Assembly (NCBI GenBank): GCA_003345545.1
Contig: PRDH01000026.1
Span: 1 to 64,000 of the forward strand
Length of the DNA: 64,000 nt
Reading direction: 5' to 3'
From: Candidatus Thorarchaeota archaeon
Lineage (GTDB): Archaea > Asgardarchaeota > Thorarchaeia > Thorarchaeales > Thorarchaeaceae
Shown: piece after piece, positions 45,019 through 54,227 of the stretch
How positions within the stretch are numbered: position 1 is the first letter of the stretch
Layout of the letters: each line of letters begins with the position of its first letter
The notes under the pieces: model-generated
The model's database searches: none
Told to the model about the DNA's origin: nothing
The model's input: only the letters and a program-made list of their open reading frames with translations
Translations under genes and position numbers: made by a program

Positions 45019-46230
45019 CTAAACGATTTCCCAAGAAGTTGCCATACTGACACCTCCGCCGCCGCAGAGAGTAGCCATGCCCTTAGTGAGCCCTCTTCTT
45101 CTCAGGGCATGTATGAGCGTAATGACAATCCGTGCTCCCGCGCATCCGACTGGGTGACCCAACCCAATTCCAGATCCATTCACATTGACCCTATCCCTGT
45201 CAAAGCCCAGAGGTTTGAGACCCTTCTCGACAGCAAGAAACTGACTTGCAAAAGCTTCGTTCAGTTCCACGAGGTCCCAATCAGAGAATCCCTGTCCTGT
45301 TCTCCTGATGAGATCCTGGACGGCTGCAATTGGTGACTCTCCCATGAGATGTGGTTCACTGCAACCCATCCCGTATCCCGTCAACTTCGCCAATGGCTTG
45401 AGTCCTAGTTCACCTGCTTTTTTCTTTGACATGATGACCATTGCAGCTGCTCCATCATTGATTCCACTGGAGTTGCCTGCAGTGACCGTGCCGTCGCTTT
45501 TGAAGGCGGGTCGTAGTTGTGCCAGACCTTCCATAGTCAGATTCGGCCTGAAGTGCTCATCTTTCTCGACAAGTGTCGTACCTTTCTTTCCCTTGATCTC
45601 AATGGGGACTGTTTCTTCTTTGAAATCGCCCTCCCTTGTTGCACGTTCCGCGTTGTTATGTGACTTTAGTGCAACAACGTCTTGCTCCTCCCGTGTAAAT
45701 CCATACTTTGCATTCAGAAACTCAGCCGTTTCACCCATGATGTACTGCTTGCCTGTTTCGGGGTGAGGATAGAAATGACTCCCGGCGTGAAGCCCTGTTG
45801 TAAGTGCATCCATGAAGACGCCGTCGAAAAGTCGCACTCCCCATCTTGCATTCTCAACACAATATGGAACATTAGACATTGATTCGACACCACCAGCAAG
45901 AACAATGTCAGTAAATCCTGTCTGAATTTGCATCGCTCCACTGACAATGGCTTCCATTGCAGATGTGCACACTCTATTGATTGTGACTGCCGGGACTGTA
46001 TAGGGGACTCCAGCCAAGAGCGCTGAGATTCTTGCAATATTGAGTGCTTTCGGCGGCTCAAAGCAGTTGCCAAGCCTTACATCGCCAATGCGTGATGGGT
46101 CTATGCCAGCACGTTTCACAGCCGCCTTGATAACCTGCGCGGCCAGTTCTGGCGCTTGAAGCTCTTTCAGTGAACCTCCAAAGGTGCCAATAGGACTCCG
46201 GCATGCTGATATGACAACTATCTCTTTCAT
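45019..46230 (-). CDS. Acetyl-CoA C-acetyltransferase (thiolase)
   Basis: 403 residues. Acyl-accepting Cys in RVCTSAMEAI, the His of NEAFASQF region, and the second catalytic Cys in GLGHPVGCAGARI, with the glycine-rich CGGGGVSMA end. Biosynthetic or degradative thiolase type II: joins or cleaves acetyl-CoA and acetoacetyl-CoA. In an archaeon lacking visible beta-oxidation neighbours here it could feed the mevalonate route or close fatty-acid/amino-acid degradation. TATA box 28 bases from the ATG; the transcript looks leaderless. Confidence 0.93.
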   Translation of the reverse strand: MKEIVVISACRSPIGTFGGSLKELQAPELAAQVIKAAVKRAGIDPSRIGDVRLGNCFEPPKALNIARISALLAGVPYTVPAVTINRVCTSAMEAIVSGAMQIQTGFTDIVLAGGVESMSNVPYCVENARWGVRLFDGVFMDALTTGLHAGSHFYPHPETGKQYIMGETAEFLNAKYGFTREEQDVVALKSHNNAERATREGDFKEETVPIEIKGKKGTTLVEKDEHFRPNLTMEGLAQLRPAFKSDGTVTAGNSSGINDGAAAMVIMSKKKAGELGLKPLAKLTGYGMGCSEPHLMGESPIAAVQDLIRRTGQGFSDWDLVELNEAFASQFLAVEKGLKPLGFDRDRVNVNGSGIGLGHPVGCAGARIVITLIHALRRRGLTKGMATLCGGGGVSMATSWEIV

Positions 46231-46253
46231 AGCATCGGCATCGACATCTGCTC

Positions 46254-46262
46254 CTTATATTG
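46254..46262 (-). promoter_or_regulatory. TATA box for the thiolase gene (leaderless)
   Basis: CAATATAAGG (minus strand) is centred about 28 bases upstream of the ATG at 46230. No SD precedes that ATG within 12 bases. Confidence 0.5.
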
Positions 46263-46311
46263 AGCTTGGTTTTAGAATCTCAGTGCGATCTCAGAACTCA
46301 ATGTGTATCAA

Positions 46312-46521
46312 GAACTACAAGTCAGTTTAATATGAGATCTAGGGCCATGTATGATGTCAGGTCAGGTATTGGTTCTGAACTACACCAGGAGATAAGAACT
46401 ACAGTTCATCTATATCGTTTCAGGACTTCCTCGTGATTCAAATCACGCTGATAGGACCCACAAAACGCGATTAGAAACCTGACTAGGGGCAGGCAATTAG
46501 AGGCTTTTCTTTGGCCTGCCC
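46312..46521. promoter_or_regulatory. Repeat- and dyad-rich intergenic region before ThrRS
   Basis: The 373-base gap between the divergent thiolase and ThrRS genes holds: GAACTACA three times (46312, 46377, 46396); a perfect 7-bp dyad CGTGATT-CA-AATCACG at 46432-46447; and an 8-bp stem GGGCAGGC / GCCTGCCC at 46487-46494 and 46514-46521 with a 19-base loop. The last stem is within 85 bases of the ThrRS ATG. Likely operators, or a leader hairpin if transcription starts upstream of it. No tRNA found. Confidence 0.4.
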
Positions 46522-46603
46522 TGACACCTGATTTGAAAGTGACCCATGTCATCAAGCTTAAGTGGCAAATGGGTCCCTCTAAACCAATACTGAGGTCTTT
46601 AGA

Positions 46604-48496
46604 ATGAGAATGCTTCAGATACATACCGACGGATTCAGCTACGAGGTTAAGAGGAAGGCTCTCAAGACAGCTGAAGATGTCAAAGAGAAAGTATATGCAA
46701 CCGAAGACTCTTGCTTGGTGAATTTCATTGCCGTCGAGAAGAGTGACGAGAGTAATGTAGCAGCATCTGCCAAGCAAACCGCAGATATGATTGCATCTGC
46801 TGCTGATGAAGTCAAAGAAACGAACGTTGTTGTCTATCCTTGGGTCCATCTCTCAGAGAACCCTTCAAAACCTAGTACTGGAATGCAGTTCCTGAAGGCA
46901 GTGGCATCTAATCTTGAGAAACGCAGCTATCATGTTGTGCGTGCCCCATTTGGATGGTACAAGGCATTCTCGATTCACTGTAAAGGCCATCCACTTGCTG
47001 AGCGATCGAAGGTCCTTGACATTTCCAAGGAACTGGCAAAGACAGCTGAGGTTGAGGTAGCTGAGGGAGAGGACCTCACTGCACTTCACGCTGAGGAAAA
47101 GGCCAGTTCGCAATTCTTTGTCGTCGAACCAAATGGCAGGATGACGGATGTCAAGAAGTTCAACTACGCCAAGTACAATGAACTAGAGATTTACATCAAC
47201 TACGAAACTGCTAAGGACCGTACTGTAATGGAACCGCCTCCGCATATCGAGATAATGAAGAACCTTGAACTTGTTGACTACGAGCCCGGTTCAGATGCTG
47301 GGAACTTCAGATGGCCACCAAGAGGGCTCACCCTGAAGAGGACTGTTGAAGAAAGGGTTACTGCCGAAATGATTGAGTATGGAGCTAATGTGGTGCAGAC
47401 TCCTTTGATCTATGACTATGCCCATCCTTCATTGAAGTCGTATCTGCAGAGATTTCCATCCAGACAGTATGTGGTGCGCTCCGGAGACCGCGATTACTTT
47501 GCACGCTTCTCAGCGTGCTTTGGACAATTCCTACTGATCTCTCAGGCACAAGTGTCATACAAGCAGCTGCCTCTGAAGCTCTTCGAGATTGCCCCTTCCT
47601 ATAGACGAGAACAGAGTGGAGAGCTGGCTGGAATGCGGCGGCCACGGGCATTCACCATGCCGGACATACACGAGATAGTTGCTGATACTGAAATGGCAAA
47701 AGCTTCTGTCAAGAATCAACTAGTGTTTGTTGAGAAACTGATGAATGAGCTAGAGGTTTCCTATGAGGTTTCATTCCGGATTCTCCGTTCATTCTTTGAA
47801 GAGAACAAGGACTTTGTCTTCGGCGTTATAGCCAGGGTAGGCAAACCTGTCATGGTCGAGCTATTCGAAGAGCGTTATGCGTACTTCATCTTTAAGGGTG
47901 AATGGAATGTCGTCGATCAACAGCTGAAAGCTGCGTGCCTTGCGACTATTCAGATAGATGTGGAAAACGGTGAGCGCTTCAACATCAAATACGTGGATGA
48001 GGAAGGCAAGGAACATTATCCTCTGATTCTTCATACTTCTCCCTCAGGATCAATTGAGAGAATTGTCTATGGTGTCCTAGAGCAGGCGAGCAAGGACATG
48101 AGAGATGGTAAGGTGCCTCATTTGCCTCTCTGGATGACGCCGGTTCAGGTAAGATTGGTCCCCCTGAATGAGAATATGCTGGACTATTGTCTGGATATCG
48201 GCAGAGTCCTAGGAAAACACGGTATTCGTTATGAAGTCGATGATCGTCAGCAGACTCTGAACAAGAAGATTCGGTCTGCTGAAAAGCTCTGGATACCCTA
48301 CATCTGCGTAGTGGGCGACAAGGAGAGAGAAAGCCACCAATTATCTGTAAGACGACGAGAACTCAAAGATCAGACCACAATGACAACTGAGGAGCTGGCT
48401 GAGCAAATATTAGAGAAGACTAAGTTCGCTCCCAAGCAGAAACTCATGATGCCATTTCTCGTGTCCAAGCAACCTATCTTCTCACGAGAAGTGTAA
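46604..48496 (+). CDS. thrS: Threonyl-tRNA synthetase, archaeal type
   Basis: 630 residues with the archaeal N-terminal editing domain (MRMLQIHTDGFSYEVKRKAL, HCKGHPLAERSK), which is related to D-aminoacyl-tRNA deacylase and removes mischarged Ser. Catalytic class II core: FSACFGQF supplies the zinc Cys, APSYRREQSGEL is motif 2, MPDIHEI and LHTSPSGSIERIV carry the zinc His and motif 3. The C-terminal anticodon domain starts near MTPVQVRLVPL. The ATG has GAGG eight bases upstream. Charges tRNA-Thr. The upstream gap carries dyads that may regulate it. Confidence 0.97.
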   Translation: MRMLQIHTDGFSYEVKRKALKTAEDVKEKVYATEDSCLVNFIAVEKSDESNVAASAKQTADMIASAADEVKETNVVVYPWVHLSENPSKPSTGMQFLKAVASNLEKRSYHVVRAPFGWYKAFSIHCKGHPLAERSKVLDISKELAKTAEVEVAEGEDLTALHAEEKASSQFFVVEPNGRMTDVKKFNYAKYNELEIYINYETAKDRTVMEPPPHIEIMKNLELVDYEPGSDAGNFRWPPRGLTLKRTVEERVTAEMIEYGANVVQTPLIYDYAHPSLKSYLQRFPSRQYVVRSGDRDYFARFSACFGQFLLISQAQVSYKQLPLKLFEIAPSYRREQSGELAGMRRPRAFTMPDIHEIVADTEMAKASVKNQLVFVEKLMNELEVSYEVSFRILRSFFEENKDFVFGVIARVGKPVMVELFEERYAYFIFKGEWNVVDQQLKAACLATIQIDVENGERFNIKYVDEEGKEHYPLILHTSPSGSIERIVYGVLEQASKDMRDGKVPHLPLWMTPVQVRLVPLNENMLDYCLDIGRVLGKHGIRYEVDDRQQTLNKKIRSAEKLWIPYICVVGDKERESHQLSVRRRELKDQTTMTTEELAEQILEKTKFAPKQKLMMPFLVSKQPIFSREV

Positions 48497-48767
48497 GAAG
48501 AGACTGAGATTGTCTAGTATAGATACATCTCGTCTGGATGCCCAGGACTAGCTGGCAATGTGAGGATTCGGTCCACATCTTAGGATATTATCATGACTAG
48601 TCTGCTTGACACCAGTTATGAGTGATTCCTCATACTTCCCTTGAACCCATGGATTTCCGGCAATCAGAGGATGCTATCGCATCTTAACTCAATATGTCGT
48701 GAGTCGATACTGTTTTTACCTACCCTGCCTCTATTCTACGTTGTCACCTATTTGAGGAACGCGTGAG

Positions 48768-49910
48768 ATGAAGATAGGTATTCTCGGAAGCGGTCAAATG
48801 GGCAGAGGTGCAGCGTTTGACCTAGCTCGACAAGACGCAGTGGAACAACTTCTGCTAGCGGATATCAATCTGAAATGTGCAGAGTCACTTGCCAAGGAAA
48901 CTGGCTCAAAGGCAAAAGCCGTGAAGGTCGATGCTAGGAATCGAGAGCAGCTTGAGGGTTTCTTTGGAGGTGTAGACGCAGTCATCAGTGCGGTGAGTTA
49001 CACAGTCAATGTGCTTCATACTGAGGTCGCGATAGAAACTGGCACCCATATGTGCGACTTGGGAGGCGGCTGGACGATTGTGCAGAAGCAGATTGAGATG
49101 AATAATCAGGCGAGAGATGCCGGCATCACCGTCGTGCCAGATTGCGGGCTTGCGCCCGGAATGGTCAGTGTTCTTGCAAGGCATGGAATCGAGTATCTAG
49201 ACCGTGTTGAGAGCGTGAAGATTCGAGTGGGAGGTCTCCAACAAGAACCTCGTCCCCCGCTGAACTACTCCCTAATCTTTTCCGTTGAAGGACTGATCAA
49301 TGAGTATGTGGAACCATGTGTTGCTCTGAGAGATGGCAAAGTAGTTCTCGAGGACCCATTGGTCGGATTTGAAGAGATATATTTCCCCGAGCCTTTTGGA
49401 AAATTAGAGGCGTTCAACACGAGCGGAGGTACCTCAACACTTCCATATACCTATCAAGGAAAAGTAGGCAACATGGACTACAAGACGATACGCTATCCCG
49501 GACATGGCCATAAGGTCTGGTGCTTGATGAAACTTGGACTCATGAGTAGCAATCCAATAGACGTTGAAGGAAAGAAAGTACGTCCACGGAAAATGCTTGA
49601 AACCCTACTGGAAAAGAATCTGCCGCCTGCTGGCAAGGATGTCACACTCATCCGAATAATGGTTGAAGGTTGGAAGGGTACAGAATCACGAAATATCGAA
49701 TACGAGATCATAGACTACTTCGATGAAACTACTGGTCTCACTTCCATGATGCGGACGACCTCTTTCCCTGCTGCAGTGACTGCAATGATGATGGCTGATG
49801 GCCGCATAAGTGAGCGGGGAGTATTGACACCTGAAAGATGCATTCCCCCTGAGCTCTTCATGAAGGAGCTACGGTCCCGTGGCATTGATATCAAACACAG
49901 GATTTTCTAA
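48768..49910 (+). CDS. Saccharopine dehydrogenase/lysine-6-dehydrogenase-like protein
   Basis: 380 residues. N-terminal Rossmann site MKIGILGSGQMGRGAAFDL, DADINL-type strand 2, VDAVISAVSYTVN, LGGGWTIV and DCGLAPGMVSVLARH, a line typical of the saccharopine dehydrogenase family. The length and the C-terminal half resemble lysine 6-dehydrogenase, which makes allysine; other 2-amino-acid substrates remain possible. No lysine-degradation partners adjacent. A 271-base gap with no recognisable feature precedes it. Confidence 0.82.
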   Translation: MKIGILGSGQMGRGAAFDLARQDAVEQLLLADINLKCAESLAKETGSKAKAVKVDARNREQLEGFFGGVDAVISAVSYTVNVLHTEVAIETGTHMCDLGGGWTIVQKQIEMNNQARDAGITVVPDCGLAPGMVSVLARHGIEYLDRVESVKIRVGGLQQEPRPPLNYSLIFSVEGLINEYVEPCVALRDGKVVLEDPLVGFEEIYFPEPFGKLEAFNTSGGTSTLPYTYQGKVGNMDYKTIRYPGHGHKVWCLMKLGLMSSNPIDVEGKKVRPRKMLETLLEKNLPPAGKDVTLIRIMVEGWKGTESRNIEYEIIDYFDETTGLTSMMRTTSFPAAVTAMMMADGRISERGVLTPERCIPPELFMKELRSRGIDIKHRIF

Positions 49911-50019
49911 ATGCTGATTAGGTCGGCCGAAGTCGATAAGTGCTCAATCCCTGCAATTCGCGCTGACTGATTGACTCTTGCATGGATATTAGGCTCATAG
50001 TAACTGATGATTACCAAAT

Positions 50020-50061
50020 GTGTACATTATTAAGTGAACATAATAACGTGTACATAATAAT
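50020..50061. repeat. Three tandem 14-bp repeats upstream of the HTH gene
   Basis: GTGTACATTATTAA, GTGAACATAATAAC and GTGTACATAATAAT follow each other with no gap (50020, 50034, 50048), and the TATA box of the HTH gene starts at 50062. Each carries a TGTACA or TGAACA half-palindrome, one turn and a third of helix apart. Candidate multi-site operator, plausibly bound by the HTH protein itself. Confidence 0.6.
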
Positions 50062-50070
50062 GTATATAAG
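50062..50070 (+). promoter_or_regulatory. TATA box for the HTH/membrane-protein operon
   Basis: GTATATAAG directly abuts the repeat array. It predicts transcription near 50092 and a near-leaderless message for the ATG at 50101. Confidence 0.6.
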
Positions 50071-50100
50071 TGGACGTGCCCAAATGAAGAACGATTCAAT

Positions 50101-50385
50101 ATGATGCTCCCTCTATCCACTCCACGTGTCGACCTTGGACGGGCAATGGCTGCAGTACTGCAGGCGCTAAAGGAATCTCCATCGATGTCGATTGCTGGCC
50201 TGTCAAAGGCGACAGGTATTGATCGTCGTACTGTCAAGAAGGCTGTTGACCTTATTCTGAAGGTGCAAGATAGTCTGACTGCTCAGAAGTTGCGAAGGGA
50301 GAAAGTGGGGAAGACTTGGATTATCTCCATCGCTAGGAAAACCTCTGACCTGATTGAAAGTGCGAAGACGAGAATGCATCGGTGA
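50101..50385 (+). CDS. Small winged-helix DNA-binding protein
   Basis: 94 residues. The helix-turn-helix reads MSIAGLSKATGIDRRTVKKAVDLIL, and a beta-wing (KVGKTWIISIAR) precedes a basic C-terminal helix. Size and layout are those of small archaeal autoregulators. The promoter carries three tandem 14-bp repeats touching the TATA box, so negative autoregulation is likely (inference). The next gene, a membrane protein, starts ten bases downstream and is probably its regulated partner. Confidence 0.82.
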   Translation: MMLPLSTPRVDLGRAMAAVLQALKESPSMSIAGLSKATGIDRRTVKKAVDLILKVQDSLTAQKLRREKVGKTWIISIARKTSDLIESAKTRMHR

Positions 50386-50394
50386 GGTGTTTTG

Positions 50395-50925
50395 ATGATT
50401 TCGAGGCTAGAGAGTTTCGTACTTCTAGTACTATTCGGAGGGCTTGCAAGTATCACGTCTCAACTAATGTGGAGCATTTTTGAATGGCTAGTGCTTCTCC
50501 AGCTGCTACTGATATTCACAATCGCTTCAGCTGGTGAGAGTTTCGTTTCCTCCCAAGGCTACTATCACTACACAAAACAGGAGAGGAATGGTCCATTTGT
50601 GAAGAATGTCCCCATTTGGATTGTCTTCCTTTGGGTCTTCTTCATACAAAGCAGTTTCCTCTTCTCACTGTCACTTGGTTTCACTGGGATTCAGGCTGCC
50701 ACAATGTCTGGTATGATTGCCTGTTTGATAGACTTCCTGCTGCTTGAACCTCTCTTGAGCCGAAACATGGAGTTGTGGAGATGGACATGCGTGAAGAAAG
50801 GATACTTCGCCTTCATACCAGCCAGATTCAACAGATTCACCGCGCCGCCTGGCAATTATATTGCATGGATGCTATTTCCGCTGATTGCGAATAGTATCCT
50901 TGTTTCTCTGATTGTTGCAGTCTAA
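50395..50925 (+). CDS. Hypothetical membrane protein (about 4-5 TM) linked to the HTH gene
   Basis: 176 residues from the ATG at 50395 (TTG at 50392 in the track), with GAGGTG five bases upstream. Four or five hydrophobic helices (VLLVLFGGLASITSQL, LVLLQLLLIFTIASAG, IWIVFLWVFFIQSSFLF, AATMSGMIACLIDFLLL, MLFPLIANSILVSLIVAV) and a basic loop (VKKGYFAFIPARFNRF). No known motif. Such HTH-membrane pairs are common in archaea and some bacteria, often of unknown function. A strong hairpin 17 bases after the stop ends the operon. Confidence 0.7.
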   Translation: MISRLESFVLLVLFGGLASITSQLMWSIFEWLVLLQLLLIFTIASAGESFVSSQGYYHYTKQERNGPFVKNVPIWIVFLWVFFIQSSFLFSLSLGFTGIQAATMSGMIACLIDFLLLEPLLSRNMELWRWTCVKKGYFAFIPARFNRFTAPPGNYIAWMLFPLIANSILVSLIVAV

Positions 50926-50941
50926 ACCGTTTCGCATTGCA

Positions 50942-50982
50942 AGGGAGGAGTCATCATTCCTTTCTTCGAGTGACTCCTCCCT
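50942..50982 (+). terminator. Perfect 12-bp terminator-like hairpin
   Basis: AGGGAGGAGTCA and TGACTCCTCCCT are exact complements around a 17-base loop, followed by CTCTCTTCTTG. It lies after the membrane-protein stop and 68 bases before the threonine deaminase ATG. Confidence 0.6.
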
Positions 50983-51049
50983 GCTCTCTTCTTGATTGCC
51001 TAGGAATCCTTAATCTAGTTGTAAGCTCTATGAAGAGCCGTGGTCTATC

Positions 51050-52273
51050 ATGAGCAAGTATAGTTCGATCTACTCGAAGATGCTGGATGCTCGCGAGATA
51101 ATCAAGGGCATTGCACATAGAACCCGCATGGAATACTCAACAACTTTCAGCAATGCAACGCAGGGAGAGGTATACCTCAAGCTCGAGAATCTGCAGAAGA
51201 CTGGTTCATTCAAGGTCCGTGGTGCAACCTACGCAATGTCACAATTCTCGGATTCAGAAAAGAGAGCTGGAGTCATTGCAGCATCAGCAGGTAACCATGC
51301 ACAAGGAGTCGCCTATGCAGCCGCTAGATTGGGTATCAAGTCCACCATAGTTATGCCCACATACTCCTCTGTTGCGAAGATTCAAGCGACTGAGGGATAT
51401 GGAGCTACTGTCATCCCGCACGGGGACACCTTCGACGATGCACTTACTTTTGCAGAAGAAACCTCAGAAAAAACAGGTGCGACATTCCTGCACCCATTCA
51501 ATGATGAGAATGTAGTTGCCGGACAAGGTACCATTGGACTTGAGATACTTGAAGAATGTCCAGATGTTGATGTGATTTCCGTTCCGATAGGCGGCGGAGG
51601 TCTGATCTCAGGCATCTCTATTGCAGTCAAAGAGCAGCGTCCTGAGGTGGATGTATACGGAGTGGAAGCTGCGGGTGCTCCATCGATGCAGGCGTCTCTA
51701 AAGGCAGGAAAAATCATCCGTGTTGAGAATCTGGACACAATCTGCGACGGAATCGCTGTCAAAACGCCCGGCAATCTAACATTCAGAATCTCTCGAGACC
51801 TGGTTTCAGGAGTAGCAACCGTAGATGAGCTAGAGGTAACCCGAACGATTTTCATGCTCCTTGAGAGAGCTAAGCTTGTTGTTGAGCCATCCGGCAGTGT
51901 TGGGCTTGCCGCGTACTACAATGGCAAAATCAACATAAAAGGAAAGACTGCTGTTGCAGTTATCTCTGGAGGCAATATAGACATGTCACTTCTCGCTAGG
52001 ATTGTCGAGAAAGAGCTATTCAGACTAGGTCGCTCAGTAAGAGTAAGGGGCTCGATACTGGACAAGGTTGGAAGCATGAACAGACTACTCAGCTTGGTCG
52101 CTGAATCCGGAGTGAGTGTGATTGAGATTAATCAGGATCGCTTTGACCCTGGGATACCACCCAACAGAGCCGAGGTCGAGCTGATTCTCGAAGTGCCTGA
52201 TGAGAGGGCACTAAAGAAGATGCTGAAGCTTATGGCCGAACAGGGGCTGGACTTTGAAGTTCGTGAGAATTAA
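51050..52273 (+). CDS. ilvA: Threonine ammonia-lyase (threonine deaminase) with ACT-like C-terminus
   Basis: 407 residues. PLP-binding Lys in KTGSFKVRGA, phosphate-binding GGGGLISGI, SAGNHAQGVA, and a C-terminal regulatory ACT-like segment (VRGSILDKVGSMNRLL; VELILEVPDE). It converts threonine to 2-oxobutyrate and ammonia, either for isoleucine synthesis or for fermentation of threonine. The presence of a threonine dehydrogenase gene nearby favours use of threonine as a substrate. Length fits the short catabolic/biosynthetic type. Confidence 0.93.
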   Translation: MSKYSSIYSKMLDAREIIKGIAHRTRMEYSTTFSNATQGEVYLKLENLQKTGSFKVRGATYAMSQFSDSEKRAGVIAASAGNHAQGVAYAAARLGIKSTIVMPTYSSVAKIQATEGYGATVIPHGDTFDDALTFAEETSEKTGATFLHPFNDENVVAGQGTIGLEILEECPDVDVISVPIGGGGLISGISIAVKEQRPEVDVYGVEAAGAPSMQASLKAGKIIRVENLDTICDGIAVKTPGNLTFRISRDLVSGVATVDELEVTRTIFMLLERAKLVVEPSGSVGLAAYYNGKINIKGKTAVAVISGGNIDMSLLARIVEKELFRLGRSVRVRGSILDKVGSMNRLLSLVAESGVSVIEINQDRFDPGIPPNRAEVELILEVPDERALKKMLKLMAEQGLDFEVREN

Positions 52274-52354
52274 TAAACTCCGCCTGTGCCATAATTCCCC
52301 CCTTAATGGCAGAAAGTGTACCACAGAGAGCATACATGCACACCTGCATTCGTT

Positions 52355-54109
52355 CTAGATTAACGGAAGACTTGATACTGCAACAATGGATAGCATGAAA
52401 GCACTGACGAGTATTGCAGGCCATGTATTCTGGAACTTGAGGGCAGTCCACGCAGTCAATACTGTCGTTAGGAGCGAAACAACCAGCACCAATAAGAGCA
52501 GGAGGCCCAGCAGTACCATTTTACCACCGATGAATCCAAGCGCAGTTGTGCCGAACACAACGACTACTGCCAGTAGACCTGAAACCGCGAACTTCGATGC
52601 AAATGCAAAGACCATAGTCTTGATCTCCTTCTGACTCTCGCTCCAGTTTCGGTCACTCAAGAGAAGTCCCCGTAGCCAAGCTGCATCAACCACGAGATAG
52701 GGAATGGCAAAGGCCGTCACTATGACCGTATTGATACCACGAATGCCGACGGGCCACTTCACCAGTGCCAAGAGAATCCATGGTTGCATTTGTTCAGGCA
52801 AGCCGCTTATGGCCAACCAGAAGAGAAGCCAGATTATACATACTCCCGCTACAGCGATGCACTTGAGGAAATCAACGATATGCTCCTTAACGGGAATTCT
52901 CTGTATGCCAATTGATGCAAATGCCAACTTTGTATTTGGTATCCCCATCAGGCCGCACATTGCTGCAGTCAAACACAAAACCGAGAGTGTGTAGAAGAGT
53001 ATCAGACCTGTAGCAAACATTGAGTTCGGCCAGGCAAGCCCTAGGTTCTCAAGATGGAATCCGCCTGCTGTTGTCGCAGTGAAGATTGTCACCATTATTG
53101 CTCCTAGAATTGAGCTGATGGCGAATGTCCTCTTGTAGCTGAGTGCTTTGGTCTGAAGAGGTATCTTCCGTGGTTTCATCGTTTCAGGAAGGTGACTGTA
53201 AACAAGTAGCATGACCGGGACAACACTGACAAGGAGCGAGAAGGCACCTGAGAAAGTAGCAATGACCTTGCTGAAGTAGATTTGATCTGCTGGGTCAAGA
53301 GTCTGGGAAAGCTGTTCTTCGCCCTGAACGGCCTGAATAAGCCAGGAAGCAGATTCTCGAACGATTGTACCATCAAGGGCCTCAAAGACATGATCTGTCG
53401 GTGCAAATAGTAAACGATAGGCTGTCTGGTTTTCAAGTGACCCATAAGTTATCCCTGGCTCTGCACTGCTGTTTCCAGTGGCAGTCCTGATCGCATTAAT
53501 GGCATCTTCCTCTGAGATCATCTCATCGTACGCGCCAATGGCTATTAGGAGGTTGCCTGGAAAGTCGACGTATGATCCGAGACTCATTTGCCCGATATCA
53601 CCAACAGTTGCATATGCCAACGGGGCGACAGGCATGTCCTTCATCTCAATCGCCACACGAAAGCCGAGGGAATGTGACAGAACACCATAGCTTTCATTAT
53701 CGACGTCAGCCCAGCTATCCTGAACGTAGCGAAGCGCTGCATACGCATCCTGAGCCATCTCCTCATAATCTTCAACGATAAACGGCAGACTAGAATCGCC
53801 GTGTCCTGCAAGGTCAACGGAGACAACAGTGAAATTGCGTCTTGCCAGCTCTATGTTGAAAGCATACATACCTTCCTTAGACCCTGCCAGACCATGAAGT
53901 GTCAGAGCAATTGGCATGGGTTCGAGATGAATACCTGTTCGCGGCGCATAGACTATGAAATCCACAGGCCGTCCTGGGGCACGTTCGATTCGTAACCGCT
54001 CGACAGTGAGTTCTCCCATTCCTCTATCGACACTCCAAGACAAGTAGAACGAAGAAGCAATCAAGATAGACAAGATGAAGACAGAAAGATAGAGTGGGTC
54101 TCGATTCAT
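52355..54109 (-). CDS. Membrane-anchored alpha/beta-hydrolase with C-terminal TM bundle
   Basis: The ATG at 54109 (MNRDPLYLSVF) is chosen: AGGTGA is five bases upstream; the track start at 54265 overlaps the neighbouring gene. 584 aa: one N-terminal anchor helix, then an alpha/beta-hydrolase domain (~40-280): oxyanion strand LTLHGLAGS, VSVDLAGHGDS, nucleophile Ser in LSHSLGFR, and a late LFAPTDHVFEA with the His. The nucleophile elbow is SxSxG, not GxSxG. About nine membrane helices follow. Topology puts the hydrolase domain outside the cell. Substrate unknown (ester, lipid or peptide). Confidence 0.75.
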   Translation of the reverse strand: MNRDPLYLSVFILSILIASSFYLSWSVDRGMGELTVERLRIERAPGRPVDFIVYAPRTGIHLEPMPIALTLHGLAGSKEGMYAFNIELARRNFTVVSVDLAGHGDSSLPFIVEDYEEMAQDAYAALRYVQDSWADVDNESYGVLSHSLGFRVAIEMKDMPVAPLAYATVGDIGQMSLGSYVDFPGNLLIAIGAYDEMISEEDAINAIRTATGNSSAEPGITYGSLENQTAYRLLFAPTDHVFEALDGTIVRESASWLIQAVQGEEQLSQTLDPADQIYFSKVIATFSGAFSLLVSVVPVMLLVYSHLPETMKPRKIPLQTKALSYKRTFAISSILGAIMVTIFTATTAGGFHLENLGLAWPNSMFATGLILFYTLSVLCLTAAMCGLMGIPNTKLAFASIGIQRIPVKEHIVDFLKCIAVAGVCIIWLLFWLAISGLPEQMQPWILLALVKWPVGIRGINTVIVTAFAIPYLVVDAAWLRGLLLSDRNWSESQKEIKTMVFAFASKFAVSGLLAVVVVFGTTALGFIGGKMVLLGLLLLLVLVVSLLTTVLTAWTALKFQNTWPAILVSAFMLSIVAVSSLPLI

Positions 54110-54227
54110 TAGGCTCACCTTTTGAATGGCTGATGGAAACCTGCAATTGACATAAAGATGCTGTTTCATGCCTTCAAGCAGGCGGCAAGCGGGACAGCAA
54201 TTGCCTTTGCTGTCCATCCAAGTGCTC

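Noticed and set aside
46432-46447. TTCAAAT inside a stem, resembling a tRNA T-arm
   Set aside because: The loop is too short, and no acceptor, D-arm or anticodon arm can be paired around it; treated as a dyad.
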